This document shows positions 13,102 to 26,159 of a DNA stretch of 64,000 nt, piece after piece. The stretch comes from Paragonimus westermani (taxonomy: Eukaryota; Platyhelminthes; Trematoda; Plagiorchiida; Troglotrematidae): NCBI GenBank assembly GCA_008508345.1, contig QNGE01000281.1:175167-239166 (forward strand), read 5' to 3'. Position numbers and translations under genes: made by a program. Within the stretch, counting starts at the first letter, position 1. Each line of letters starts with the position of its first letter. A model generated the notes under the pieces. The model ran no database searches, was not told the DNA's origin, and saw nothing but the letters and a program-made list of their open reading frames with translations.

Positions 13102-15087
13102 GAATGCAACTGGTGTTCTTCTGCATTTTTTCTAAACCCGAATTTTAGATCGACCTATTTTCCATATTGATTAACAGCTGGTAGGCCACCCCTATCCTTC
13201 CTTGATCCACGTTACGTTATCTCTCTTTAATCAGTGTAACTCGATGTACATTCCTTCAAATCCTGTTTGTTTTGTATGGATTTTTTCAACCATATCCTAC
13301 CTCTTCCATTCAGTATGTATGCTTATTTTAACTATCTCCCTTTTTGGATTCCTAGTACCCTTTTGACCCACAGCAATTCTATTGTATTGCATCATATTTA
13401 TGTTTTTTCATTAGTGAGTACGTTTCAGTTGTATCTTGCTGCTTCCGCCTTGGTCACCTGATTGACTGTCTCAGATATGACTAGATCGATTTTTTAGTTG
13501 CTTGCTCCCCGACATATGAGGTGTACGCTAATTTCGCATAAGTAACCGATGAGATGCGAACAAAAAATAATTGCGCAAGACATCTTACATTTTACTGTTG
13601 ACCTGTGTCCAATTTATCGGTAGGCTCCATTGTGTAAGAAACGTTAGGAGGTGAAAACAGAAAAATCCAGAACCCATCCAGCTTAGCGGAAAAAAACAAC
13701 CGACACTGACACCAGTGATCGTGATCACTTTCTAAAGGTGGCCCAATCCGACCACAGAGAGAGGGCAGAAATACCACACGAAACTCGCTTTCATAACATA
13801 AAAGATTAACAGTCAACACAAATATTAATAACTTTTGAAAGTTTTTTACCGAGTGATCAGAAAACTAGATGTTGTAGGTCTTAACTGTGTTTCAAACTCG
13901 GATATCGGGAAAATTTTGTGAACTGGAGTACAACTACAGTGAAATTATTTATATGATGTTACCAACCGAATTATTACAAAACTCCTAACTTGAACGTGAG
14001 TAGGTGGATAGTGAATTCTCTGTGCGAGTCTCGTCAACGATTCAGAGATGGGCAAAGTACACCTTAGGTTGTGCTCAGTTGATCAGCCTATAATTCGGGA
14101 CATCATACCACAACAACAATAAACTAGTAGAACAACCTTAAAGGTTCATACCCTAATCACCGAATATCGTTAATGAGGACGGTGTTTAAATTGAGCGATT
14201 TTCGCTTAATTCGCTGTCTGTCGTAATTCATCACTTTCTCAAGTTCCCAAAAGGTGACATGGCAAACTGCGCAAATTAGCAATGGTTCATCAACATTTGG
14301 TGGCCACCTCCAATAACTAATTTACCGGAGGACATCGTAGACAAATGTGGTCATCAGTCAAGCTCTCATAAAACTTTGTCTAAGGTCTACGATAATCATA
14401 ATTATTTCAGGATAAATTTTTTAATGGATAGAAAGACAGAAAGTTAGTCACTGTCTACTACTGCTTAACAGTTTACTTAATCACCAGTTATACAATATTC
14501 GGTTCGATGGACTCGTTCCAGTCAAGAAATATCAGTCTACTCAAGCACGCCTCAATGCTTAGTAGTAGTCAGTTTCCAACAATATGCTCACTTCGTCAGA
14601 AGAGGATGAATAGACATGGTGGGCTGTGTGAACAGTGAGTTCTGTCTCAACAATGGCTAAAGTAAAACATGCGGGATGTACACATCCGGGATAAGCTACG
14701 TGCAACTACACCAACTATCATAAAATCTGATACTGATTGAAAACTGCTCTCAGATAGTCGTCGATTTTGTAAGGAAGCACTTGAATTCAGTTGCTTTCTT
14801 GTTAGAGCTTATCTATAGCCCTGACCGTGATTTGAACTACTGCCACACTTCCATGGGGCATCTGTGTTAAATACGTTAGGCACGATCGAATTGTGACGTA
14901 CGAACGCTCACCTATATTCGTCTGTCAGTAATCGATGGCTCCACGATTAGGACTTTTCCTCAGGTTGAAATCAGGAGAACGGCGATCTGATTGTTAATCG
15001 TCCATTTTTGCGCGCAAAACTTTTGCCGATAAGTTTGAATAGGTATTGTTTCCCTAGAAGCCTGTAATTTTGGAGTCCTGCTAGGCA
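13102..15087. other. Intronic, nothing recognised
   Basis: About 2 kb of bestrophin intron with short chance frames only. A pyrimidine-rich stretch near 13.27-13.46 kb gives a hydrophobic frame of 64 codons that I read as low-complexity translation rather than a gene. Confidence 0.45.
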
Positions 15088-15507
15088 ACATTATCTTGAG
15101 CGGGCTAGCTGTGGCAACTTAGTGACCTGTTGTCATAAGATGACTGGTAATTGCTGACGTCGGATTTCAAGCATCTGACTCGCCAAGTTCAGACTGATGC
15201 AAAATCATTTGTTCTAACTATTCTGGGATGTGTTCCACTGCCTACTGTGCTGGTTGTCCATCTCTTCTGATCACGTGGTAGTCACCTCGAACAAGGACTG
15301 ATTAGTGGGGATAAACGAGGTACCTCACACTGATAGTAAAATTCCGTCAAATTTAGCAATAAATCGAAGCATAGTTTCATGGAAAATGCGCAGAGCCGTT
15401 CATAGATCTAGACAGATCGTTCAACCGTCACACAGGATGGTCAGTTTTTCTCATACATTTAACACTGCCACTTCTGACACTTGTCATATATATATATATA
15501 TATATAT
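15088..15507 (+). repeat. 420-bp tandem duplication, copy 1
   Basis: This unit is repeated without visible change as the next copy, at a period of exactly 420. It ends in a TA dinucleotide run (about 15486-15507). The 90-codon frame inside recurs in copy 2 with the same N-terminal 60-odd residues. I take it as a passenger and not a gene, because it runs into the microsatellite. Confidence 0.9.
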
Positions 15508-15903
15508 ACATTATCTTGAGCGGGCTAGCTGTGGCAACTTAGTGACCTGTTGTCATAAGATGACTGGTAATTGCTGACGTCGGATTTCAAGCATCTGACT
15601 CGCCAAGTTCAGACTGATGCAAAATCATTTGTTCTAACTATTCTGGGATGTGTTCCACTGCCTACTGTGCTGGTTGTCCATCTCTTCTGATCACGTGGTA
15701 GTCACCTCGAACAAGGACTGATTAGTGGGGATAAACGAGGTACCTCACACTGATAGTAAAATTCCGTCAAATTTAGCAATAAATCGAAGCATAGTTTCAT
15801 GGAAAATGCGCAGAGCCGTTCATAGATCTAGACAGATCGTTCAACCGTCACACAGGATGGTCAGTTTTTCTCATACATTTAACACTGCCACTTCTGACAC
15901 TTG

Positions 15904-15941
<38 letters not shown>
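15508..15941 (+). repeat. 420-bp tandem duplication, copy 2, with longer TA run
   Basis: Same sequence as copy 1 up to the TA microsatellite, which is longer here (about 15906-15941). Unique sequence starts after it. Perfect identity implies a very recent duplication, or an assembly duplication at the microsatellite. Confidence 0.9.
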
Positions 15942-15944
<3 letters not shown>

Positions 15945-16805
15945 TGTTTAACACTTCTTCCGTACCAAACGACTCAATATTGAAGTCATATTGTATGATG
16001 AGCACTAGGAATTGATCGAGAGCTGTGCGTTAACCTAACATTTGACCTTACACAAATAATGCGGTTGCAACAAAAAACGCCAGCTCCTACTGACGTGAAA
16101 AGGTCTATAGTCCAATTTACGAGCAATGTTCATAGGAATCGGTTATCGAGTATTTCATGAGAGCAGTTGAGTCCCACAGTGAAATACAAACAAAGCACTG
16201 AATGCGATATTTGCGTGCACATTTGTGTTGCTGTTGACATTTTGTGGTTGGGTTACAGCAATCACAAGGTTTTCTTATCGTCTCTGTCTACTTTTAGACT
16301 GCTCCAACATACTATTTTTTGTACTTTGAGCATTATGCCTTAGGGCTGTTACCTATTCATTTTAATGTAATAACTCATCTGTGGATTTTTCAAACACTTA
16401 TGCATATTCAAAAATTCTAAGAGGTCTGACAATAAGCGTGTGGTCAAATAGATTTGAGTTTGTTAGAAAGTATGATCGGACACAACGAAGCAGGTCAATG
16501 AACTTCGTTATATCTGAAATGATCAAGGTCGTATGTCTGGACCACCACTCTGTCGCATGTGACCAGAATACAAAGCCAAACACAACGACCGTTGCACCGT
16601 CGCCGCGTTCAAGAGGCCGCGATGAGTTCAAAAACCTTACAGTATGCCAAAATCATACAACCAATGCCAAGTAGCACACGCCAAAACCACCACACACCTA
16701 AACACGCACATCCTGAGTTAGATCGAGTGTTAGCCTGTGACGCACATTGATACGTCCTGCGTGATATGGCAATGAAGCCGTCTCCACAAATGTGAGCTCA
16801 GCTCC
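15942..16805. other. Intronic, nothing recognised
   Basis: Short overlapping frames on both strands at 16.38-16.75 kb have no recognisable domain. Confidence 0.4.
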
Positions 16806-17310
16806 GCTCCGCGCATTTCCATCAGTACTCACAAACATCAACTTGCCATTCTAGGTCGTAAACACCTAAGCAAAACTCGTATGATGCAAATGACTTGTGC
16901 CGATCAAAACCGAATCGTGTCGCATTGGCAATATACCGTATTTTACAGTGAAACAAGTTTCCAAATACCTGAACAACACTGTTGAACGAGCTGTCTACGC
17001 CGATCTCGATAATGCAACAAGTGGCTCTTATCACGGCACGGATTAAATGATCAAGTGGGACGTGTTGACAGGTAGTTGAACAACACGGCCCAGTGACGAG
17101 GCCTCTAGGCTGACAGTCACCAAACAACGCCTATTGTGTATCACATTATGGTTATTATACATCACGTCAGAGTCCACAAATGACGCGATGGAGATAAAAA
17201 CATGGGATACCGTGCCTTAGATTCTGTGAGAAAATTGTTAGGTATAGATCAGACTGTTAGCGGCTTGTAAATCTATTGCGTTCATGAATGCAACCTTTTA
17301 CTATCCGTCA
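16806..17310 (-). repeat. Long inverted repeat, left arm
   Basis: The reverse complement of this stretch matches 20452-20950 almost base for base, with only a few differences near its ends. Similarity continues a few bases past the 431-bp tandem unit on both sides. The 101-codon frame within it reappears at 20.2 and 20.6 kb. The repeat ends with the TAAAAGG / CCTTTTA block also seen at the start of the tandem pair. I do not recognise the family. Confidence 0.9.
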
Positions 17311-20020
17311 TTTAGTAATAAACCCTGCCATGTTGGTACAATCCGTTAAAGTGATATCGCATTTTTACTCTGACCTTACGCATTCACCGGCGTATGCAGG
17401 CTCCCAACTCAGTGTTGCCGTTCCTGCGCCGAAACGGTTACATGGACGTGTGAGCAACCACGTTTGATCGATTGTGAGCCGTGGTGATCGATTGAATCGA
17501 GGACCTTCGATCGAGATGGACTTACAACCCATTCTGCATAGGCCCAGCTAATCGGCGGTGTATTGTGCCCGTTCGCTCACTCGGCTCGGTTAGAGGACGT
17601 GCCCGTTTGTTAAACCCTGTGGTGGGGACTCCGGAGTATGTTACCCGGTCCACAGATTCGAGATAATTAGCGCCGGTCCGTCCATTACCCTATTTATGTC
17701 ACCTGTCTCTGGCTTCACGATAATGCGATGTCCATTTTCTTACTGTGGTTGGCGAAAACTCAAAACACAATGCACTTCATCGCTTCATCTGCCCATTCGA
17801 AAGCTGCCAATTGCATTACGGCCCTCATTGCCACTAGGTTCCGCATGTTCGTGTAGGCGCCCATCAAAGCAATGACAAAGCTCGGTTCATCCGACTGATA
17901 ACGAGAGTGCACGCTGCCGTGGTACAAAGTCCACTTACCCAACGCCAGATGATAAGCACAATGCTCTTCGGGTTAAACAGCTGGCCACTATCTGTCACAA
18001 AAGTACAGCGAATGACAAAAGTACACTCTCAAACTAAATTATGCCTGTCTCCTCGGGCAATGGTGGTAGCAAAGTTCGTTTAGTTGACTCACTGGTCACA
18101 CAGAAAAGTACGACTGAGTCCTGGCAGATATCACAAGAGTGCACTTGAAATTTTCCGTCGAACAGCGAGAAGCACATACACCGTTCACCAAGTTCAAATG
18201 CAACCCATTTACTGGTTTCTTCACTTAGAACATGTAGCTCTGAACATGACAGATACAGGTGTTCCCTGTTGAACCTTTAGTCAGTGGTGCGTTGATACTA
18301 ATAACAGTCCCTAATCTTCTCATCGCTAAGTGCCTGCTTCAGCTGGAATTAGCTCGAAATGTAGCGATTATCGTCAACACCGCGACGTTATCGATCTCAC
18401 GCATGCTGAATATGGTAAACAAGGTGGTCGGACCGACGTTTGAACTCCGTTTAATAGCATCGGTCCGGTCCACTTTGGTACGCTGCTATGAAGGTCAAGC
18501 GTAGCTTCGCATAGCCTATGGCAGTGGAACACGACAACGGCGTCGAGCAGGAATTCCGATATCAATCGTTAAATCGCTATCCGCGCTAATCTTATAATGC
18601 ATAGAATCGGGACGGCCTTGCAGCCGGTGTACGTGTCAATCATTCTTTCTCTAGCACCTACTCTTTTGTGCATCCCATGTCTCCAGTTGCTGGATATCGC
18701 AGTTTCCATCTCACACGGTGATGTCCGTTTGACTTCTACTCCCCACACTCTCACACGTTCTGTGTCCGTAGTATGCACACTTGCTCATGTACGCTGATTC
18801 ACCAGTCCGTGTCTGACGTTAGAAGGGTACAGCTGGTTTTCACGCCTTTGGCTGTTGGTGTCATATTCATTGCTTATTGATGTGACTAGGTTTACATTCC
18901 CCCATAAGTGTTTTTTGTCGCATAATGCTCTTTCCGCTCGACCGGAAACACGATGCCATATCTCCCTGCAGTAGTACTGGAGATTTCTGAAGGTCGACAA
19001 TTCAGTGCTTTCAGCTGCTGACTTAAACTCACAATTGTTGATTTTGGCTAGAATTAATGAAACTTATGTTTGGGTTACAGGTGAAAATGAGAGGGCGACA
19101 ACGAAATGTCCGCCAGGAGGTTCTAACCACCGAACTCTCACATCAAACACCTCGCCCGACGGACTGGATAACATCAATCTCAACTGCTGCCATACTGGTC
19201 CAACTATATTACTGTAGATCTTCCATTTATACATCCCCCTACGTTGATAACATTGAATAATGGCCAAACATTGCTCTCATCATTACACGTATCATATTTT
19301 GGACTGACACTGCGAACTTTTATCGCCCCATCGAACTGTTTACGCTAACGCATTGTTGAGTGATACTTGCTGACGGTTAACTCCCGTGCTCAGAGTTCAT
19401 TTAGTTGTAAATTGTATAATTTGCAAACCATTACTTTTCTACGTGCAGAAACAGTTTTGTCCAGATAAACCTTCAGTATTCTGTCTTGTTCTGTTCGAAC
19501 CATGAGGCTCGTAGCTCCTCCGATAGACTGCCTACAGCCGTGGATGCTGACAGATTCTACAGTTAACCAATATCTGAACGAACTGTCCATGAAGCAGTCG
19601 CAAGAGAGGGTCCCGAGTGAATGTGGTTCCGTGTACGTGTTTATCGAAAGACGTGAGCTGAAGTTAGTTCACATTCGTGTTCAGCAGCTGGAATTGGAAC
19701 GATCCTTGATGGATAAGATGGGAAAATGCAGAACTGAATATGGGGAAGGTGTAAAAGGGCTGAACGTCCGAGCAGAGAGTTCAATATCGGGCCATTCAAC
19801 GGGAAGTTTACCCCTGTGTTCACTGTCCTAACCCTCAACCAGTCCCGTTGAGCCCTAATGTTGTGTTATTGCGCAAAGTTGAGGCAAATGACTAGACGTC
19901 TAGTCATACACGAGTTCCAAGTCAGACCGAGCTTCTTACCGATGGGTTCACTCCCATGGATACGCGCTGAGCACCAGAAGGGATTGAGATCAAGAAGTAT
20001 TCATCATTAAAAGACGGATA
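17311..20020. other. 2.7 kb spacer inside the long inverted repeat
   Basis: This segment is visibly richer in G and C than most of the window and holds many short frames, for example 17760-17942 minus, 18084-18272, 18259-18504 and 19502-19831 plus. None matches a family I know with confidence. It could be the body of an unrecognised mobile element whose ends are the inverted arms, or ordinary intron flanked by two insertions of one repeat. Confidence 0.4.
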
Positions 20021-20451
20021 ATAAAAGGTTGCATTCATGAACGCAATAGATTTACAAGCCGCTAACAGTCTGATCTATACCTAACAATTTTCTCACAGAA
20101 TCTAAGGCACGGTATCCCATGTTTTTATCTCCATCGCGTCATTTGTGGACTCTGACGTGATGTATAATAACCATAATGTGATACACAATAGGCGTTGTTT
20201 GGTGACTGTCAGCCTAGAGGCCTCGTCACTGGGCCGTGTTGTTCAACTACCTGTCAACACGTCCCACTTGATCATTTAATCCGTGCCGTGATAAGAGCCA
20301 CTTGTTGCATTATCGAGATCGGCGTAGACAGCTCGTTCAACAGTGTTGTTCAGGTATTTGGAAACTTGTTTCACTGTAAAATACGGTATATTGCCAATGC
20401 GACACGATTCGGTTTTGATCGGCACAAGTCATTTGCATCATACGAGTTTTG
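20021..20451 (+). repeat. 431-bp tandem repeat, copy 1 (right arm, truncated)
   Basis: Starts at ATAAAAGG and ends at ACGAGTTTTG, where the second copy begins directly. No difference from copy 2 was seen over 431 bases. It lacks the terminal 70 or so bases that copy 2 and the inverted left arm have. Confidence 0.9.
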
Positions 20452-20950
20452 ATAAAAGGTTGCATTCATGAACGCAATAGATTTACAAGCCGCTAACAGT
20501 CTGATCTATACCTAACAATTTTCTCACAGAATCTAAGGCACGGTATCCCATGTTTTTATCTCCATCGCGTCATTTGTGGACTCTGACGTGATGTATAATA
20601 ACCATAATGTGATACACAATAGGCGTTGTTTGGTGACTGTCAGCCTAGAGGCCTCGTCACTGGGCCGTGTTGTTCAACTACCTGTCAACACGTCCCACTT
20701 GATCATTTAATCCGTGCCGTGATAAGAGCCACTTGTTGCATTATCGAGATCGGCGTAGACAGCTCGTTCAACAGTGTTGTTCAGGTATTTGGAAACTTGT
20801 TTCACTGTAAAATACGGTATATTGCCAATGCGACACGATTCGGTTTTGATCGGCACAAGTCATTTGCATCATACGAGTTTTGGTTAGGTGTTTACGACCT
20901 AGAATGGCAAGTTGACGTTTGTGAGTACTGATCAAAATGTGCGGGGTTGG
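20452..20950 (+). repeat. 431-bp tandem repeat, copy 2 (right arm, complete)
   Basis: Same unit as copy 1 plus about 70 further bases (TTAGGTGTTTACGACC onward) shared with the inverted copy at 16.8 kb. It is therefore the full-length representative on this side. The contained 101-codon frame has no known domain. Confidence 0.9.
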
Positions 20951-21179
20951 GGGCACAGTGGGGGTGTAACATACTCCTTACCAGTGTGGTGTTCATTCGC
21001 AAACTGATTTCTATAGGACTGTACGGACCGTATAGATGCTTCTGATGACGCTTTAGAACCGATAGTTTCATTTCACTGTTGGCACATCGGATTTGTGGGC
21101 TCTGGGCTGACTACTTTGATCTGCGTACGTCAGCCTGTCTATCTGACTCTGGTGATGTCGAGTTGTGCCTGATCACTCT

Positions 21180-22560
21180 CGTTGCAGTTCATTTTCCCAG
21201 ACCTCTTCCGCGCACTTGTTGGTCTGAGTGAACGTGCCATGCTGGAACCAGATCGCATTCTCGAAGTGCAATTAACTGGACGACGTGCCGATAATGTGAT
21301 AACTGAACAGCATGTTGAACTGGCTTTTATTCGGGTGGCTTGTGATGAAAATGTGGAGGAGACCACTAGGGACTTTAGTACAAAGCCTGTGGATACGTTA
21401 TCGGTTACCTGAAATTCTTTTAGAAACTGGCCAAAACATTGTGACCAACAAAATAGTCGACCGTGGACATCAAAGCTGTGATTGTTGTGCTACTGATCTT
21501 CTGCGGCGTGAGGTGCCTCAGTTACGCTATCCTCAGGGAAAGTCTACAAAAGTACGGTTGTAACAGCCTTATGCAGTAAACTAAATGTAACATTTGGATT
21601 AGTGGTTGGCCGAAGTGAAGGTTCTGTAGGTGCAGTAACAACCATTGCCTTTCTGGACAACGGATCGAATGCAATAACGGTCATGAATGGCGTACCTTAC
21701 AAGGCATACTTTACCAAAAGGAGCCTACTGAGATCACCTTGGAGACTAGCAGTTGATACTGAAGTCCAGGTCAGTGCTGTAACAGTTGTTCTAGCAAGCG
21801 TAAATGCAAATGAAAGTCTTACAGTTAGATGGTCTGTACAATCGCTACCTAAGTTGCCCTGTTTTGTAATCGCTAGTCAACAACTGTGAAAATGGCTACA
21901 TTTAAGTGATTTGCCGTTGGCTGTTAATCGTGGAGCAACGGTCGCCTGGCTAATTGGATGTGCCATGCCAGTGACTCAGTGCGTCTTGAATCAGATGTTT
22001 GGTAGAAGTAAAGACCTGTACGCTGTACGTGGACCTCTGGGCTGGTTGTTGTTAAGGCAAACACAGATGAAACGGCGTACGGGCACACCAGAAACTTCAG
22101 CACATCACTTGTCTGCTGATGCATCTAGCTTATCAACGACTTGACTACTTGAAAATGAGTCCTATGCATAATAAAATGGTATATCAGCTCTGCATATCAA
22201 AGATGGGAGAGTAAGCTATCAGTGGACAAGGTGAACTAGTTCGAGAGTTCGAAGGAGAAAGTGGGCGTCCAACTACCTGATACTTACCGCACCATCCCGT
22301 GTTCAAGTCTAAAGACCTGGAACACGTGGCAGAAAATAAAGTCGAGGATAGTCACCAAAACCAGGGCGGTTTTTGGTTGTGTTGACAGTTTTCAGATTGT
22401 CTACTCGAACTCCTAACTACTAGTCGACCCAGGCTTGCTTCGTCGGTTTCGTGAACATCTGTAAACATTTATAGCTGATATTGAAGCTTTGTTTTATCAT
22501 GTTAAGGTGTATGTCGATAATCGAGATAGATTAGGGAAAATTTCGTGGTTACACCAATTT
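21180..22560 (+). pseudogene. BEL/Pao-type retrotransposon remnant (protease to reverse transcriptase)
   Basis: Four ordered landmarks of BEL/Pao pol are present. FLDNGSN at about 21650 fits the retropepsin D-(S/T/N)-G-S site. A Leu-Ile-Gly...Met-Pro stretch followed by YAVRGPLGW at about 22020-22050 fits the conserved YAVRT.LGW block. YLPHHPVFK at 22281 fits the YLPHHPV motif before the reverse transcriptase. DIEALFYHVKVYVDNRDRL at 22477 fits the motif A region DIEAMFHQVRV. The landmarks lie in three different frames with stops between them, so the copy is dead. Frames at 21182-21563 may be gag-derived. I saw no YVDD motif and no LTR pair. Confidence 0.75.
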
Positions 22561-25500
22561 CTTGGTTATGTCAGTCCCTCCTATTTTTGGACACCATCGC
22601 TATGCCACCTCGGACGACGGTTTCTGTGTTAAAACAATTTAAGACTTCGAAGTACGTGTATTAAGGTTTGTTCAGCGAGAGGTTTATTGCTACCGTCGTA
22701 GAATATGTATAGCCATGGATCCTGGCGGATTCTACTTTGCCAATATTCTGATGATTATGATCGGTGGTAACCATGTCATTCTGGGAAACGGTGAGCTTCT
22801 ATTTAACCCGCCTCATCGATCACTGCTACACACGTTCCTGTTGAGGCTCTGACAATTCGATGCTAGATGACGGCGGTCACAAATTAGACAACCATGGACA
22901 GGGAGCTGTGATCTATCACAAAATTACAAATACTAGCATAAAGTAAGCATTTTTCTGAATACGTAAGGGTGTTTGACGACAGCAGGCTTTGGGTGTATAC
23001 ACGTGAAATTATGGCACGTGCATATAGAAGATTATGTTGTAGGGCAGCATGTGCATACAACCATTCATCATGAATATGTTGCCTATTTTCTTCACTTGCC
23101 TGTGGTGTGGAACTGAACGAACAGACGAATTGGATTATGCAAACTCGTTTTATGTCTGAAAATTGTGGGATCATCATGACCACCTGTGATGAACAAGATG
23201 ATGCAATTATTCACACAGTACAAAGCCAAGTTGCAGTTTGATAGACAGATGTTTTACCGTGCCAGACGGATATACTCTGCCCAAGTTAGGGCGATCTTTC
23301 AGTCAGTTATTTTGTTCAATAAACGTGACATCCGCTGCCACAAATGCCCTTCGCTGTAGTATAGACTTGCCAAAGTAAACTTTTCATGTAAAGGAAACAG
23401 GGGCACTTGGTTTTTGAGATAGTTGATTGCAGATCTCCACAGAATATATAGGGCTCATGATATATTTTACCCGCGTTTCCGTTGAAAATACTTAGGAGTT
23501 GCCAACAAGTACTTTGCCTGATGGATTTACGTCAGTGCATAATGTAACAACTAAAGCCAGGATGAAACCGCGGTATTTTTGGCCCAATTATCAAAGGCAT
23601 GAAAAGTCGATGTTTTACAATTTAGCAACTAAATGATGGTGAGCAGAATGGACTAGTCTAACACATCACACCAAGCAAAACTGTTGTTAGAACCATTTAT
23701 GTGGCACTATTCTGGATTGGCTTTGGGTTCACCTGGTTCCAGTTAATCCGATTAGCCATTACTGTTTGTGGTAAGGTTCAAAAACGAATCGACTGACAGA
23801 GAAACCAATGGGATTACTGTTGAGGTCAATAGTGCCGGATCTTGTGACCGGCACATACACTGGCCTGATTACGTTCGGACAACCATTACATTTTTCAGAC
23901 TTGCTACCGTGTGTGTGTTGATGCACACTTGCAAATCCTACCAATTATCATCACGACAGCACATTTTCATGGTATTCACCACAGTTGGCAAGGTACATTA
24001 TTGTTTTACACAACCTACGTTCACAAGTTTCGGTCGGTTACACCCGATGCATGTTCAAACAAATTCAGCTGATCATTAACCTGATACAAGAAAACTTGCC
24101 TTAACAGTTGACTTTTTTTTCTAAGCGTTCTCCGGTCTCGGTTCTACTAACAACAACTTAGACTGATCGCACGTTCTCCAATCAGGAAAATGCTCTACTT
24201 CAATCTCATTACGACCAACAGATTCAGTATTATGCAAAATGTGGAGCACGCAGCACGGTATTGTTGAGGTAGATGGCTTGACCAGTAGGTGAAAGAGGCA
24301 ATTAGGACGTCTAACACGGTAAATTGCAATCACAATCCATGAACTACAAACATAGTGATCTGGGTGTTGTATGGTATCAAGGCCGAAGATCCGTCATTAG
24401 TGAGTGAACCTTTGGTTAAGATAAAACATGTTAAAACCGTTACTGGTTGACAGAAAGGTGGAAGAAATAACGACCTACGTAGCATAGACGATAAAGTTGA
24501 TTTGGCTTACTGAATCTGCAGTAAAAAGTCACCAACCATTCCGTACTGAAATTCTGCAGACACAATCATTTCTGTCATTCGTAAATACGTCTTTGCAATT
24601 AGGTCATACAACAAGCACTCCATCATCCTATATGTATCACACTTACTTGTGTATACACAAGCGGGATCATAATGCTACTGAAAATTTGTAGGTCTTGCAT
24701 CTGTTTTCGGACATCACCGATTTGCTAGAGGTGGGAAACAAACACAGAAACGTAGATTACGAAATAAATCACACAATGTAGGTGACGTAATGTGGGTTAA
24801 TGTAGACGCGTTTACTCTAAGGCTGTTAACAGTCTTTGACATTCATCAAGTAGTGTCGCGCACTTAACTAACGCTATTGAAACTTAGAGCAATGACTTAA
24901 GTGACTCAAAAGTGGCGCAGATTACCAGGGCAATAATACCGCTTTTATATGAAAAACTTAAGTAGTTACTGCAACTCTTTGCATTTGTTTCCATCGGTGC
25001 CGGGATCAAACTGTCAAATCCATTATTGGGTTCCGTTGTCTGGATTTCTCCAGTTCGGCTAGCCTTTCCGTTGCGAATTGGAACAGACAATAACACTGAG
25101 GTCAGTTCTGTTTAATGGTCTACTCTTAAAACAAAAAGCCTATCCTAGTGACGCTCTTCTCTTTTGCGACGGCTCTCAGAATACATGTATACAGACTATA
25201 CCTCAGACTGACTGGGATTTCGTGTGTTGAGGTATTGAGGTTTCACTTCCTTGAAGTGTATGCTCACTAGGGTAACTTTCAGTCGATGATAACGTATGTG
25301 TACTCCAAATGAACTTAAATGTTGCCATTTGGGCGTCAGACATTAGCAGACATCATAGTGAGCAGTCCATTGGGGTTGATCGGTTGAAATTAATCGATTC
25401 GCAACCAGATACTTTGCTGACAGCGGTGGACTCTAACTTGACTCAAAGTTCCAACTCTGTTACAGTGTTCAGAAATCAATTCTTCAGTAACAACATTCGT

Positions 25501-25940
25501 ATCCGATGTGACAATAAGCAAGAAAGTAATTACACTAAAACCACTGCCTGTCTGCACCATAAAACCAACCAAAACGGAGAATATTGATCGGCCAACAATA
25601 ACAATATGTCATACAGTATTGTACATATTTTTACACTTAGTTTTAGTCTTAGATACACTCTATATATATTGTTCTTGCACAAACTGAACATCACTTGTTT
25701 GAATCGGTTCGGCTTGACAGCACATCTTTTTGGTGCCCAAGTCTCGTCTGCTCGGTGCTACTGCTCCGCCCAAATCTAGATTGTCTATAGTGACCTATTC
25801 AGTGAACGGACTATTTGCGTTCATGCCTTCATATAGGGCTAGTCTCCTAAAACGTCAAAAATAGGCAGGCAATTAGATAATGGGGACACGTTGTGAATGG
25901 AAGCCATGATGCATTAAGAAATTAGAACAGGTCAAAGTAA
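22561..25940. other. Intronic, no element recognised
   Basis: May contain the 3' part of the BEL/Pao copy, but no integrase or YVDD motif was found. Frames of 60-103 codons between 22.9 and 25.6 kb look like chance ORFs. Confidence 0.4.
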
Positions 25941-26019
25941 GATTTGAAGTGAAGAGTTTTTTTATCAGACACCATTATCGGCTACAGATCAGTCACAATC
26001 AAGTGATTTGTTGCTATAT

Positions 26020-26150
26020 TGCCAGTCTGGAAGCGGTCGGTCGACTGTGGCAACATACAAATGATAAGACCCCGAAGTGTGCTGGCCCTGATACATTTTA
26101 TATTAAGCAACTAATATTAGCAGTCTTGCATACGCCAAAAACAAACATTA
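26020..26150 (+). pseudogene. Possible LINE reverse transcriptase scrap
   Basis: The frame reads NDKTPKCAGPDTFYIKQLI, resembling the early reverse transcriptase block of non-LTR elements with a Lys/Ser-x-GPDG core followed by a Leu-Lys-rich helix. The Gly after GPD is replaced. Nothing else of a LINE was found next to it, so this is a weak call from one motif. Confidence 0.35.
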
Positions 26151-26159
26151 ATTAACCCT

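Noticed and set aside
15305..15577. 90-codon ORF repeated at 15725 as a duplicated gene
   Set aside because: The frame runs into the TA microsatellite and has no domain; its duplication is explained by the DNA tandem repeat.
18084..18420. Decayed disintegrin/Cys-rich-like stretch (FRRTARSTYTV..., DTGVPC, FSQWCVDTN)
   Set aside because: Resembles ADAM-type disintegrin spacing only if several frames and missing Cys are forgiven; too weak to annotate.
20195..20931. Repeated 85-101 codon ORFs (also 16822-17127) as a gene family
   Set aside because: They follow the repeat copies exactly, have no recognised domain, and the first is truncated by the tandem junction.
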